The notes beneath the pieces are model-generated. The model ran no database searches, had not been told where the DNA came from, and worked only from the letters and a program-made list of their open reading frames with translations. A stretch of 64,000 nt of DNA from contig NZ_AP021879.1 of NCBI RefSeq assembly GCF_009689005.1, forward strand, positions 4,340,001 through 4,404,000, read 5' to 3'. This document shows positions 41,615-50,285 of the stretch, piece after piece. The DNA is from Desulfosarcina ovata subsp. ovata (lineage in GTDB: Bacteria; Desulfobacterota; Desulfobacteria; Desulfobacterales; Desulfosarcinaceae). Each line of letters starts with the position of its first letter. The first letter of the stretch is position 1. The translations under genes were made by a program, and so were the position numbers.

Positions 41615-42991
41615 CATCTTGTTATTAAAATAAAAAATAGCGCTGGACAAAAAGATCGCTTTGTGTTTTAATCATGGTGGGTACAATTAATTAACCAGGA
41701 GGTCTCCATGAGCGAACACATCGACAAAAATGTTTTTCAAACAATTCTATCACCGGTGCTACCATTGATTGAGGTTACTCAAAATAGTCTCCATAATGAT
41801 TTGGACACTTACAAGCTTTCATTATCATCGTTCACCACAAATTTGCTTTTTGGAATAATAACCAGAATTAAAAGCGTTGGACAAATCGTCACTGAGATCA
41901 AAACATCACCAACTGCTAAGGCATTAGGATTGGTCGTCGCATCGAAGTCTATGTATAATGAAGCGTTTAATCGTTATCCCCCAGAAATATTTAAAGATAT
42001 ATTCCATCAGTTGGTAAAAGAATTGGATTTGCATAAAATTCCGGAAATCAGTCATCTTGGAAAAATGCTAATTGTAGATGGTTCGCTTTTTCCGGCCATT
42101 TCCAATATGGCATGGGCTTGTTACAAGAAAACCGCTAATGCGATCAAAATGCATTTATCTTTTGAACTCAACCGAATGATTCCAACCGAATTTATCAGTA
42201 CGGAAGGTAACTTTTCCGAAAAAGAATTTGTTAAGCAAATTCTTCGCGAAGGCATTACATATGTCTGTGATCGAGGCTATATCGCTTTCAATCTGTTCAA
42301 GCAGATATCCGACAGCAATGCATTTTTTATTATTCGCGGAAAGTCGAATATGACGTACACTGTAAAAGAGTGTCTCACTGCCACCGTACCGGATACATTC
42401 TTGAAATTTTTCAGTGACATCACAGATTCAAATATAATATTCAATAGCGATGAAAACAAAGCAAGTTATCGTATTGTTAGCTTTACGGCTATGGGCGAAA
42501 ACTACATTTTGATCACAAACAGAAATGATTTGACAACTTACGAAATTATAATGCTTTACGCTTACAGGTGGCAAGTGGAACTTTTTTTTCGCTTCATAAA
42601 AAGAACCTTCAAGGGAATTCACTTAATGAGCCAATCTCCTCATGGCGTACAGATACAATTCTACTTGTATATGATTGCTTATCTATTGTTATTATCATTC
42701 AAACAAGATACGGAAATAATAAGCAGAGAAAATGAAAAAGATGAGCATGAATCTGAAGAAAATAATAAGAACGAAACCTTGCTAACTTCATCTTCATGCT
42801 CCAATTCAAATGCAAAAAGACCATATGTTTGCGGGTTAGTAACTCTTCTTGGAGAAAAATTAAAACAGTTTTATAAAATTGGTCTTCACTGGTTATTAGC
42901 AGTAAAAAATAATTTGTTAGAAATATTTGATGTGAATATCGCCAAAGTTATTGCTCAATACTCTTATCAATGACTGTGCCGAACAGTATTG
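41585..42991 (+). mobile_element. IS4-family insertion sequence (1407 bp)
   Basis: Ends defined by sequence: left tip CAATACCGTTCGGCA (41585-41599) is the inverted counterpart of right tip TGCCGAACAGTATTG (42977-42991), 14 of 15 matching. A perfect 9-bp direct duplication lies outside. It carries one DDE transposase gene and is clearly AT-richer than the host. It has separated the BtuB-like receptor from its last 16 codons. A 9-bp duplication fits several IS4 subgroups; I do not assign one. Confidence 0.93.
41708..42973 (+). CDS. IS4-family DDE transposase
   Basis: 421 aa, preceded by AGGAGG 5 nt before the ATG. The catalytic DDE core is visible: MLIVDGSLFP (first Asp), TYVCDRGYIAFNLFKQI (second Asp) and the YREK signature in LYAYRWQVELFFRFIK (Tyr-2-Arg-3-Glu-6-Lys) with the catalytic Glu. 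A glutamate/asparagine-rich insert (EKDEHESEENNKNE) lies near the C-terminus. All motifs are intact, so the element may be active. Codon use is AT-rich, unlike neighbouring genes, indicating recent arrival from a different base-composition background. Confidence 0.93.
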   Translation: MSEHIDKNVFQTILSPVLPLIEVTQNSLHNDLDTYKLSLSSFTTNLLFGIITRIKSVGQIVTEIKTSPTAKALGLVVASKSMYNEAFNRYPPEIFKDIFHQLVKELDLHKIPEISHLGKMLIVDGSLFPAISNMAWACYKKTANAIKMHLSFELNRMIPTEFISTEGNFSEKEFVKQILREGITYVCDRGYIAFNLFKQISDSNAFFIIRGKSNMTYTVKECLTATVPDTFLKFFSDITDSNIIFNSDENKASYRIVSFTAMGENYILITNRNDLTTYEIIMLYAYRWQVELFFRFIKRTFKGIHLMSQSPHGVQIQFYLYMIAYLLLLSFKQDTEIISRENEKDEHESEENNKNETLLTSSSCSNSNAKRPYVCGLVTLLGEKLKQFYKIGLHWLLAVKNNLLEIFDVNIAKVIAQYSYQ

Positions 42992-43051
42992 GAAAGTTAC
43001 TATCCGATGCCCGAGGCCGTCTATTACGGCGGGGTGAGGTTCGGGTTTTAA
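42992..43051 (+). pseudogene. Displaced C-terminal end of the TonB-dependent receptor
   Basis: After the right target-site duplication (42992-43000, encoding E-S-Y) the frame reads YPMPEAVYYGGVRFGF and stops at TAA 43049-43051. This is a typical amphipathic last beta-strand with terminal Phe. Joined to codon 649 of the upstream fragment, it restores a 665-residue receptor. Confidence 0.88.
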
Positions 43052-43168
43052 TTTCTTTTGATCCGACGGGGCGGCGGCAGCCGTTCTTTTTCGATGCAGC
43101 AAATTGGCCGATGAAAAAGCCAACCGCATAATCAATGCTTTGATGTGAATTGATATGGCGGCAGGCGG

Positions 43169-43918
43169 TCAAGTTTTGCTTGGGAGGGTCCGGATGATCG
43201 CATCGAAAGCCCGCCAGTTCCAGGGGGGCGGCTCCGTCGCATCACTGCCATCGGGCCATGGCCACCCGAGGGGAATGGGGCTGGTAAAGACCATGCGCTC
43301 GCCCCGGGTGGGATGATCCACGCTCAGGCTGCGGGCCAGAAGGGCAATCTGCCGATCAGGAAGCGGGGCGCCGGCTCCGTAGCGCAGGTCCCCCAGGATC
43401 GGGTGGCCCGCCTGGGCCAGCTGGATGCGGATCTGATGCCGCCGGCCGGTCTCCAGCTGCACCTCCAGCAGGCTCTGCGTTCCGTCGCCGGCCAGGACGG
43501 TGTAGTTCAGGCGCGCCTCCTGGCTCCGGGGTGTGGGCCTCGGGACCACCCGGCTCTGGCGGTCCCGGCGTTCGATATGGTGGATCAGCCGGCCGGAGCG
43601 ACCGGGAAACGACCCGGTGACCACTGCCAGATAGCGCTTTTCCACCCGGCGTTCCCGGAACTGGGCGGAGAGCCGGCCGGCGGCCTTGGAGGTTCGGGCA
43701 AACAGCACCACACCGGCCACCGGCCGGTCCAGCCGGTGCACCATGGCCAGGAACACCCGGCCCGGCTTCTGGAACCGGTCCTTGAGCCACTGCTTGCCCA
43801 GCTCCAGAAGAGAGGCATCGCCGGTATGATCGCCCTGCACCAGAAGGCCCGCCGGCTTGTACAGCGCCAGCAGGTGGTTATCCACATGCAGGACCGGCCA
43901 GCGCGGGTCGAAAAACAA
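43169..43918 (-). CDS. RluA-family RNA pseudouridine synthase
   Basis: 249 aa. The catalytic motif HRLDRPVAGVVLFART (Asp in HRLDRP) and the RluA C-terminal landmark ETGRRHQIRIQLAQAGHPILGDLRYG are clear. LALYKPAGLLVQGDHTG starts the catalytic domain. No S4 domain is present. It isomerises uridines in rRNA or tRNA; the target is not predictable. The start appears to be TTG 43918, placed 6 nt after AAAGGA, which itself overlaps the stop region of the preceding dehydratase gene. Last in the minus-strand operon and functionally unrelated to it. Confidence 0.9.
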   Translation of the reverse strand: MFFDPRWPVLHVDNHLLALYKPAGLLVQGDHTGDASLLELGKQWLKDRFQKPGRVFLAMVHRLDRPVAGVVLFARTSKAAGRLSAQFRERRVEKRYLAVVTGSFPGRSGRLIHHIERRDRQSRVVPRPTPRSQEARLNYTVLAGDGTQSLLEVQLETGRRHQIRIQLAQAGHPILGDLRYGAGAPLPDRQIALLARSLSVDHPTRGERMVFTSPIPLGWPWPDGSDATEPPPWNWRAFDAIIRTLPSKT

Positions 43919-43921
43919 GCC

Positions 43922-45175
43922 TTATCCTTTCAATTCATCCAGCTGCTCGATAAACGCTTCGACTTTGGTTTTGGTCTGCTCATCGGAAACACAGCGCATA
44001 TCACACAGGTCGCCGTCAATGGTCAGGCTGGGAACGCCGCTGAGCGCTTCCACACGCTTGACCATGCCGTAGCGGCAGTTGGAGTTGTTCGGACAGGTCC
44101 TGGCATCGTGATAGATGATGCCGTCGATGCCGAAGCGCTCCAGTTTGTCCTTGATGTACTGCTCCTTGTAGTCATCGGAGCGCACAATGAACAGTTCCGT
44201 GTAGGCCCGGGCCATGCTCCGGAACGGATCATCGGCCTCCAGGGCCGTGAAAATCCAGCTGCTGCAGTAGGTCGAGGCCAGGACGTTGGCCTTCAGGCCG
44301 GCAAACAGCTTGGAGTGGGCCGACAATCGTCCCCACACCGGCATGCCGTCCCAGTAAATGCGGAAACGCTCCCCCTCGACAGCGGCATCCTTTTTGGCCA
44401 CCTTGTCCTTCAGTTCGGCCAGCAGTTTTTCATACAGCTCCACCGCGATCTGGGTTCCCCGGCCCACCACCGCCGGTCCCATCAGCGTGGAAGAGTCAAA
44501 AAAAGTCATCGGCGACGGTTTGGCGGTGGTGGTCTCCAGCACATCTTTCCAACGGTCCGAGCACTGCCGCGACAGGCCGACCACTTCCTTGAACTTGTCC
44601 ATATCGAATGGGTTGCCGGAAATCTCCTCCAGCGGTTTCACCAGGTTTTCGATCTGCTTGGCCACATCGTCCACAATGGGGTCGTTGACATCGGTGACGC
44701 TCCGGTTGGTGTGGATGCCGATCATGGGCACGTTGTACTCCCTGGCGTAGTAGGCAAACCAGTCCTGCACGTCGCGGCACTGGTTGGTGTTGAAAACCAG
44801 CACGTCCGGCTTGGGCACCGTTTCGATGCCCGGATAGGCCTTGGACAGCGGGGTGAATTTGTTCAGGTAGGCGCCGACATCCGCCGTCAGGTAGGAGCAG
44901 ATCTCCGGCGAATAGCCCAGCGCGTTGGCGGCGGGAATCATGTCCGTGGCCGTGCGGGTGCTGCCCAACATGGCCCCGTGGGTTTCGGGAAAGTAGACCA
45001 GAAAGCCCATGGCCCGCAAAAGCTCGGTGGGACCGACACTGGTGCACCAGGCGATCTTCCGGCTGCCGGTGGTGGCGGCCTCGTTCAATTCATAGTAATA
45101 GTCCTTCATGAACCGGCCCATGTCTTTGGACGTCTCAATCACCTTGCGAACCACTTTTTTCTCTTCTGCCATCAT
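43922..45175 (-). CDS. 2-hydroxyacyl-CoA dehydratase D-type subunit
   Basis: 417 aa of the HgdA/HgdB/BcrB/BcrC family: KIAWCTSVGPTELLRAMGFLVYFPETHGAM at the N-terminus, DVLVFNTNQCRDVQDWF, VWGRLSAHSKLFAGL with STYCSSWIF, and DGIIYHDARTCPNNSNCRYG in the C-terminal lobe. The conserved cysteines would ligate a 4Fe-4S cluster. These enzymes remove water from (R)-2-hydroxyacyl-CoA or reduce aromatic CoA esters by one-electron ketyl chemistry and need an ATP-dependent activase, encoded just upstream. Normally two related subunits are encoded together; only one is here. GGAGG precedes the ATG. Confidence 0.9.
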   Translation of the reverse strand: MMAEEKKVVRKVIETSKDMGRFMKDYYYELNEAATTGSRKIAWCTSVGPTELLRAMGFLVYFPETHGAMLGSTRTATDMIPAANALGYSPEICSYLTADVGAYLNKFTPLSKAYPGIETVPKPDVLVFNTNQCRDVQDWFAYYAREYNVPMIGIHTNRSVTDVNDPIVDDVAKQIENLVKPLEEISGNPFDMDKFKEVVGLSRQCSDRWKDVLETTTAKPSPMTFFDSSTLMGPAVVGRGTQIAVELYEKLLAELKDKVAKKDAAVEGERFRIYWDGMPVWGRLSAHSKLFAGLKANVLASTYCSSWIFTALEADDPFRSMARAYTELFIVRSDDYKEQYIKDKLERFGIDGIIYHDARTCPNNSNCRYGMVKRVEALSGVPSLTIDGDLCDMRCVSDEQTKTKVEAFIEQLDELKG

Positions 45176-45239
45176 CTCCTCCAGAATTATCGTTCGATTC
45201 CGTTTCCGCCAGCCAACTTTACAATAGGTACGTATTCGG

Positions 45240-46016
45240 TCAATTCAGGTTCATGGCAAACAGCGCCGCCCCGATCGCGCCGGAAAACTGAGGATACGGC
45301 GGGACGCTGATCGATCTCCCGATAATCTCCTCTGCCATGCTGACCAGGTATGGGTTGTGGGCCACCACCCCACCGGTCATGACCACGTTTTCGCTCAAGG
45401 AATCCATTTCCAGTACCCGTTTGATCACCGAAAAGAAGAGTCCCTTGACAATGTCTTCGACCTTTTTGCCGTTCCTGATATTCTCGAGAACTTCGGTTCC
45501 GGAAAATACCGTACAGTAACTGCCCAGCTTGACCATTTCCGTGGATTGTTTGGCCTGGTCGTTCATTGCTTCTAGCGGGATGTTCAACCGCAGGGACATC
45601 TCTTCCAGAAACGCGCCCGTGCCAGCCGCACACTTGCGGTTCATCTTGAATTCCGTGCGCAGGCCGGCATCGCTCAGCTTGATGATCTTGTTATCCTGCC
45701 CGCCGATATCGATAATCGAGACGGCATGTGGAAAATAGTGAAAGCAGCCCTTGCCGTGGCAGGCGATTTCGGTTTTGGTATCCCCCACGAAAGGAACGTT
45801 GCTGCGGCCATAGCCGGTACCGATACCGGCGACGATGTCATCCATGCCGGCGCCGGCCATCTCCAGAGCCGCCTCCAGGCAAACCTCCGCCGTCCGGGTA
45901 TAATTGGTTCCCGAATTCTGCACGGCCCGGCCAATCAGATTTTTGGACGAATCCAGTAGGGCCACTTTGGTTCTCGAGGCACCCAGGTCGATGCCCAGAA
46001 AGACAGGTTGAGACAT
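45240..46016 (-). CDS. 2-hydroxyacyl-CoA dehydratase activase (BadF/HgdC type)
   Basis: 258 aa of the ASKHA fold: DLGASRTKVALLD (phosphate 1), IIDIGGQDNKII (phosphate 2), VVMTGGVVAHNP (adenosine loop). The two cluster cysteines appear in NRKCAAGTGAFLE and SYCTVFSGTEVL; a homodimer would share one 4Fe-4S. It drives ATP-dependent low-potential electron injection into the dehydratase encoded next. AAGGAG lies before the ATG. It is located between the GlcF-like gene and the dehydratase gene, 64 bp from the latter. Confidence 0.93.
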   Translation of the reverse strand: MSQPVFLGIDLGASRTKVALLDSSKNLIGRAVQNSGTNYTRTAEVCLEAALEMAGAGMDDIVAGIGTGYGRSNVPFVGDTKTEIACHGKGCFHYFPHAVSIIDIGGQDNKIIKLSDAGLRTEFKMNRKCAAGTGAFLEEMSLRLNIPLEAMNDQAKQSTEMVKLGSYCTVFSGTEVLENIRNGKKVEDIVKGLFFSVIKRVLEMDSLSENVVMTGGVVAHNPYLVSMAEEIIGRSISVPPYPQFSGAIGAALFAMNLN

Positions 46017-46094
46017 GCCACTCCTTTTTCCGTTCGCAAAGAAAAGCGCCGGGTATCGCCCCGGCGCGAATGCTACCGATCGATACCGGTAGTC

Positions 46095-47342
46095 CTATTG
46101 CGGTTCCGACAGCAGCTGCGCCAGGTGAACGACCTCCACATCCAGCCCAAAGCGACGGACACCGTCCATGAGCTGGATCATGCATCCCGGGCAGGCGGTA
46201 ACCACCTTGCTGGCACCGGTTTTTTGAATGGATTCCATTTTTTTGGCCTGGATGGAGAGGCTGGTCTGGCGGTGCTTGACCCCGAAAGTCCCGCCCAACC
46301 CGCAGCAGGCATCGGCATTCTCCATCTCGACCAATTCGACATCAGTTAATGAATCTAACACTTTTCGGGGAAAATCGCTAATCCCCTGATGCCATTTCAG
46401 GTGACAGGGATCGTGGTAGGTAACGGTAACGGGCGTATTATTGCGGTGGTTGACCGGTGCTTCCCGGGCGACCAGGAATTCGGAAAAATCCATTACCTTT
46501 GCCGAAAATGCGCGGGCCCGCTCGCCCATGGCAGCGTCGTTTTCAAACCACTGGCCATAATGCTTCAGGGTGGAACCGCAGGTGGCGCACCCGGTGACGA
46601 TCCGGTCATAGGACGCCAGGATGTCGATGTTCCGCCGGGCCATGGCGCGGGCGGTCTCCCAGTCGCCGGCGTTATGAACCGCCATGCCGCAACAGGTCAG
46701 GCCTTCGGGGGTGATGACGTCCACGCCTGCCCGGGCCAAGGCCCGCGCCGTGTCGGCACCGGCCTGGGCGAAGAAGAATTCAAAACCGCAACCGGCAAAA
46801 AAAGCGACCCGGTCCGTTGCCGGGGTGCCGCCTGGCGGCCGGAGGCAACGCTCGATGCGCCCGGAGAGAAATGGCTTTGAGATTCTAGGGATCGACATCC
46901 CACCGGAAAAAAGGGTCAGGGCGTCGGCCATGTGGCGCAGGGGCCGGCCATTGGTATGGCTGACGCCGGGGATGCGGGCGGCGATTCCCATGAGCCGGGC
47001 CATACGGGAACGGTGTTTCAAAAGTCCCTTGAAAAGCAGTTTTTGCCCAAGACTGGCCCCATGGTCGGCCATCTGCCGGCTGCGGGCCTGAACGTTGATC
47101 GCCGGTGAGGGTACCCCGGCGGGGCACACGGTCTGGCAACGCCCGCACAGCAAGCAAAAATCCAGGCAATCCCCGTAGGCGTCCGGGTCCGGAACCGTTC
47201 CCGCTTCGGCCATGCGGATCAGCAGATTACGCCCCCGGGCCACATGGCTCTCCACATGATCCGCCTGATACACTGGGCAAACCGACATGCAGAAACCGCA
47301 TTTCATGCACTGGGACGCATTGATGGTGGTCGGAAGCGCCAT
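46095..47342 (-). CDS. Glycolate/lactate oxidase iron-sulfur subunit-like (GlcF type)
   Basis: 415 aa. Two N-terminal 4Fe-4S motifs, CMKCGFCMSVCPVYQ (about 14-28) and CLLCGRCQTVCPAGVP, are followed by two CCG domains (FAGCGFEFFF ... CCGMAVHNAGDWETA; CHLKWHQGISDFP ... CCGLGGTFGVKHRQTS, ending ACPGCMIQLMDGV). It accepts electrons from the flavoprotein encoded immediately upstream, whose stop overlaps its start (TAATG). A soluble complex oxidising a 2-hydroxy acid, or running with ferredoxin or an ETF, is likely. Confidence 0.9.
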   Translation of the reverse strand: MALPTTINASQCMKCGFCMSVCPVYQADHVESHVARGRNLLIRMAEAGTVPDPDAYGDCLDFCLLCGRCQTVCPAGVPSPAINVQARSRQMADHGASLGQKLLFKGLLKHRSRMARLMGIAARIPGVSHTNGRPLRHMADALTLFSGGMSIPRISKPFLSGRIERCLRPPGGTPATDRVAFFAGCGFEFFFAQAGADTARALARAGVDVITPEGLTCCGMAVHNAGDWETARAMARRNIDILASYDRIVTGCATCGSTLKHYGQWFENDAAMGERARAFSAKVMDFSEFLVAREAPVNHRNNTPVTVTYHDPCHLKWHQGISDFPRKVLDSLTDVELVEMENADACCGLGGTFGVKHRQTSLSIQAKKMESIQKTGASKVVTACPGCMIQLMDGVRRFGLDVEVVHLAQLLSEPQ

Positions 47343-48730
47343 TATTCGTTCTCCCAGATTTTCCCTGGATTGAGCAGCCCCTTCGGGTCGAAGGCACGCT
47401 TGATGCCTTTGAGCAGCAAAATGGCGTCGGGTGCCATGGCATCTTTCAGAAAGCGCTGTTTTTCCAGCCCGATGCCGTGTTCCCCGGAAATGGCGCCGCC
47501 AAATTCCAGGGCCGCGGCAAAGATTTCATCGGCCGCCTTCTGAGCCCGGGCAAAGTGGTCCGCATCGTTCTTATCCGTAAGAATACAGGGATGCAGGTTG
47601 CCGTCGCCGGCGTGGCCGATAATGGGGATGGCCAGATCGTATTTGCGGGCCAGCCGCTGGGTATGGGCGATCTGGTCGGCGATGCGATGGGTGGGCACGG
47701 TCACATCCTCGGCAAAAACCGTGGGCGCGGCACTGAAGACCGCCGAAAATCCGGCCCGGCGGGCCGTCCAGAACTTACCCGCCTCGTCGGCATCCCGGGC
47801 GGCGCGGACGTCCACGGCACCGGCCTGCCGGCAAAGCTCGATCACCGTCTCGGTCTCCTGCCGGACACTCGCCGGCGCGCCATCCAGTTCAAAAAGCAGA
47901 ATGGCTTCGGCGGTCAGCGGTATGCCCAACGGCAGGCGTTCTTCGATGCGTTGTACCACCCAGTTGTCCATCAATTCGATTTTGGCCGGAATCACCCCGC
48001 GGGCACGCACCTGGTGCACCGCCGATCCGGCCGTCACCACCTGGTCGAAAATGGCCAGTACCGTCTGGGTGGCCTGGGGCCTGGGCAGGAGGCGCAGGGT
48101 AACGTCGGTGATCACGGCCAGGGTGCCCTCGGCACCGCAGATGATCTGGGGCAGATCATAGCCGGTAACGTTTTTCATGGTGTTGCCGCCCAGATTGACA
48201 ATCTTTCCGTTTGCCAGCACGGCGGTCATGCCCAGCAAGTAGTGCCGGAACACCCCGTATTTGACCGCATAGGGGCCGCCGGCATTTTCGGAAACGCATC
48301 CGCCCAGGGTGGCGGCCAGAAAACTCTGGGGATCCGGTGGGAAAAAAAGGTTCTTTGCCGCCAGGGCCTGGTTGAGATCGTTGAGCACGACGCCGACTTC
48401 CGCCTTGACCGTAAAATCCTCCCCGTCGATGTCGAGGATGCGGTTCATGCGGGCGGTGCACAGCACGATGCCACCGGCCACCGGCACCGGCCCCCCGCTC
48501 AGACTGGTCCCCGCCCCGCGCACGGTAACCGGAATCTCGTCCTTATCGGCCAGTCGCATAATTTGGGCGATCTGCCCGGCATCGGTGGGAAATACCACCA
48601 CTTCCGCCGAGCCCTGGCAATGGGTGGTGCCGTCAACGGAATAAACCGCCAGGTCGTTGGCGTCGGTCAGTACGGCATCGGCGCCGACGATTTCCCTGAG
48701 CGCATGAATGGCTGTTTGACTGAGGTGCAT
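47342..48730 (-). CDS. FAD-linked 2-hydroxy-acid oxidase/dehydrogenase (GlcD type)
   Basis: About 462 aa from ATG 48730; the frame stays open further upstream into the preceding gene but without an RBS. The FAD/PCMH domain shows VTVRGAGTSLSGGPVPVAGGIVL and GGCVSENAGGPYAVKYG. The C-terminal oxidase domain shows IIGHAGDGNLHPCIL and SGEHGIGLEKQRFL. This is the size of GlcD or D-lactate dehydrogenase. With the overlapping GlcF-like gene it forms a 2-hydroxy-acid:acceptor oxidoreductase. The adjacent 2-hydroxyacyl-CoA dehydratase suggests the same hydroxy acid is handled by both (inference). Confidence 0.9.
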   Translation of the reverse strand: MHLSQTAIHALREIVGADAVLTDANDLAVYSVDGTTHCQGSAEVVVFPTDAGQIAQIMRLADKDEIPVTVRGAGTSLSGGPVPVAGGIVLCTARMNRILDIDGEDFTVKAEVGVVLNDLNQALAAKNLFFPPDPQSFLAATLGGCVSENAGGPYAVKYGVFRHYLLGMTAVLANGKIVNLGGNTMKNVTGYDLPQIICGAEGTLAVITDVTLRLLPRPQATQTVLAIFDQVVTAGSAVHQVRARGVIPAKIELMDNWVVQRIEERLPLGIPLTAEAILLFELDGAPASVRQETETVIELCRQAGAVDVRAARDADEAGKFWTARRAGFSAVFSAAPTVFAEDVTVPTHRIADQIAHTQRLARKYDLAIPIIGHAGDGNLHPCILTDKNDADHFARAQKAADEIFAAALEFGGAISGEHGIGLEKQRFLKDAMAPDAILLLKGIKRAFDPKGLLNPGKIWENE

Positions 48731-48741
48731 GGATCGCCCCG

Positions 48742-49665
48742 TTATTGCAGTGTGAAGCTGACCGCTTCGTTTTCCTTTCGCGAAAGATTGATCAGCATTT
48801 CGCAAAGCGCGGTCATGACGTTGAAAGGCATGTGATCGGCAATGGTTTGAACCCATTTGGCCTTTTCCAGGGCAATCGCCTGGGGATCTTCACCGTTGGC
48901 CGTGCGCGTCACCATCTCCTGATGATAAGCCTCTGCCGCCGCCAGGGCCTGACTGAAGAAATCGTTGGTCCGGTCTTCGATTACACCGTTGTGGCTCAAC
49001 GCCACCCGGTTGGCCTGCAGGGCGGCCAGTTTCTTAATACTATTAACGTAATTGGGCAGCGACTCGAAATAGTTGGGCCAGAAAACCTTCTCCTCGGGGT
49101 TGTAGAATCCGGTGGCATCCCCAATGGCCAGGTTCCCTTCCCGTTCTTCGTGGTAGGCAATCTGACAGGCCGAATGGCCGGGGATGGCGTGGGTGGTCCA
49201 GGCAATGCCGTTTCCCAGATCGAAACGATCCCCGTCCCGGGCGACAATATCGGCGCTGAAATCGTAAGCTTCCAAATCCTGGGGCAACGCCGCAATCTCT
49301 TCCTTGGACTGCATGATCTTACTGATGCTGCTGTCCACCCCCTTGAACTGCTTGAGCAGTTTGCCATTGCTTAGAATTTTGGCCGCCAGGGGGCTTGCAA
49401 TGGTTTTCAGGTGGGGCCAGAGCATTTTCAGGCGCGGCAAGGCACCGATATGATCGGTATGCGTATGGGTCAGGGCCACATACTTGATCCGCTGCGGATC
49501 GATGCCGATGCGTTTGATCTGCTCGACCACGATATCGAATGTGGCGCTGATGCCCCCTTCGATCAGCATGGCATCCTCGCCAATGGACAGATACATCGGA
49601 AAAAACGGGGTTCCCAACTGAAAAAAATTAGGCGTGATCGTGATGGGGCTGAAATTCATGCTCAT
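48742..49665 (-). CDS. Metallo-beta-lactamase-fold hydrolase
   Basis: 307 aa. Metal ligands are visible: THTHTDHIG (HxHxDH), the later GHSACQ, GDATGFY and ALSHNGVIED. The N-terminus (NFFQLGTPFFPMYLSIGEDAMLIEGG) is standard for glyoxalase-II-like or CoA-thioesterase-like members. First gene of the operon MBL-glcD-glcF-activase-dehydratase-rluA; GAGGATG lies before the ATG. A thioesterase or lactonase role acting on the pathway's CoA ester or lactone is plausible but unproven. Confidence 0.88.
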   Translation of the reverse strand: MSMNFSPITITPNFFQLGTPFFPMYLSIGEDAMLIEGGISATFDIVVEQIKRIGIDPQRIKYVALTHTHTDHIGALPRLKMLWPHLKTIASPLAAKILSNGKLLKQFKGVDSSISKIMQSKEEIAALPQDLEAYDFSADIVARDGDRFDLGNGIAWTTHAIPGHSACQIAYHEEREGNLAIGDATGFYNPEEKVFWPNYFESLPNYVNSIKKLAALQANRVALSHNGVIEDRTNDFFSQALAAAEAYHQEMVTRTANGEDPQAIALEKAKWVQTIADHMPFNVMTALCEMLINLSRKENEAVSFTLQ

Positions 49666-50285
49666 GGCAGCATCCTCTTTACTTTTTCATTTAATTTCAA
49701 CAGGTTGTAATCCGGCCAAATTCACCCTGCCGGATATCAGCGGTGAAAAAGCGGCAACGCTGAAAAAAACAGTGCAAAATAAAATTGAGGGCTGGTAGCA
49801 TATTTATTTCAAAAAGCGCAAATTATTTTAGCGTGTTAGGGCTTGCCTGGAGCCCACCCACAGGAAAATCATTTTATATATTAAGCCTTTATTCGCTTAA
49901 TAAAATTTTGCGTAGTGCCTACGAAATAGAGCAAAAAGGTCAACCCGGCATCGATTCAGCGCCGGATGGCCCCTACCGGCCCCCCAGCACCGGAATCCCC
50001 CCGGGACAATGGTCCAAAATCGCTCCCGACGTTCTGAAATACGCAACAATATATCTTTAATTAAAATAGTTATTACATTTTCTGGGGTTACGGGGCGGCC
50101 CGCTATGAATTGGCCACGACACGATCAACGGATTCAAATAAGATAACGCATGGGGCCGGATAACTCCGAATGGATACCCCATGGGAACGGATTTGGACTT
50201 AACGATATTCGGCGTAGTGCCTACAAAAGCTTAATGATACTAATCCCCGAAACCATGGCTGAACGAAAACCCAAAGGACGGGGAA
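49666..50285. other. AT-rich intergenic region with repeated GCGTAGTGCCTAC
   Basis: 620 bp with no credible gene; a 91-codon plus frame at 49785 lacks an RBS and family features. The 13-bp sequence GCGTAGTGCCTAC occurs at 49910-49922 and 50212-50224. It contains the short palindrome GTAG-TGC-CTAC, and a 7-bp inverted match (GTAGGCA) lies at 51173-51179 near the other side of the transposase remnant. The repeats may be terminal sequences of one or more IS1634-type elements. Confidence 0.4.

Noticed and set aside
43313-45310. 665-codon plus frame
   Set aside because: Antisense to RluA and the 2-hydroxyacyl-CoA dehydratase, which have clear catalytic motifs.
49785-50060. 91-codon plus frame
   Set aside because: AT-rich intergenic sequence, no RBS, no recognisable domain.
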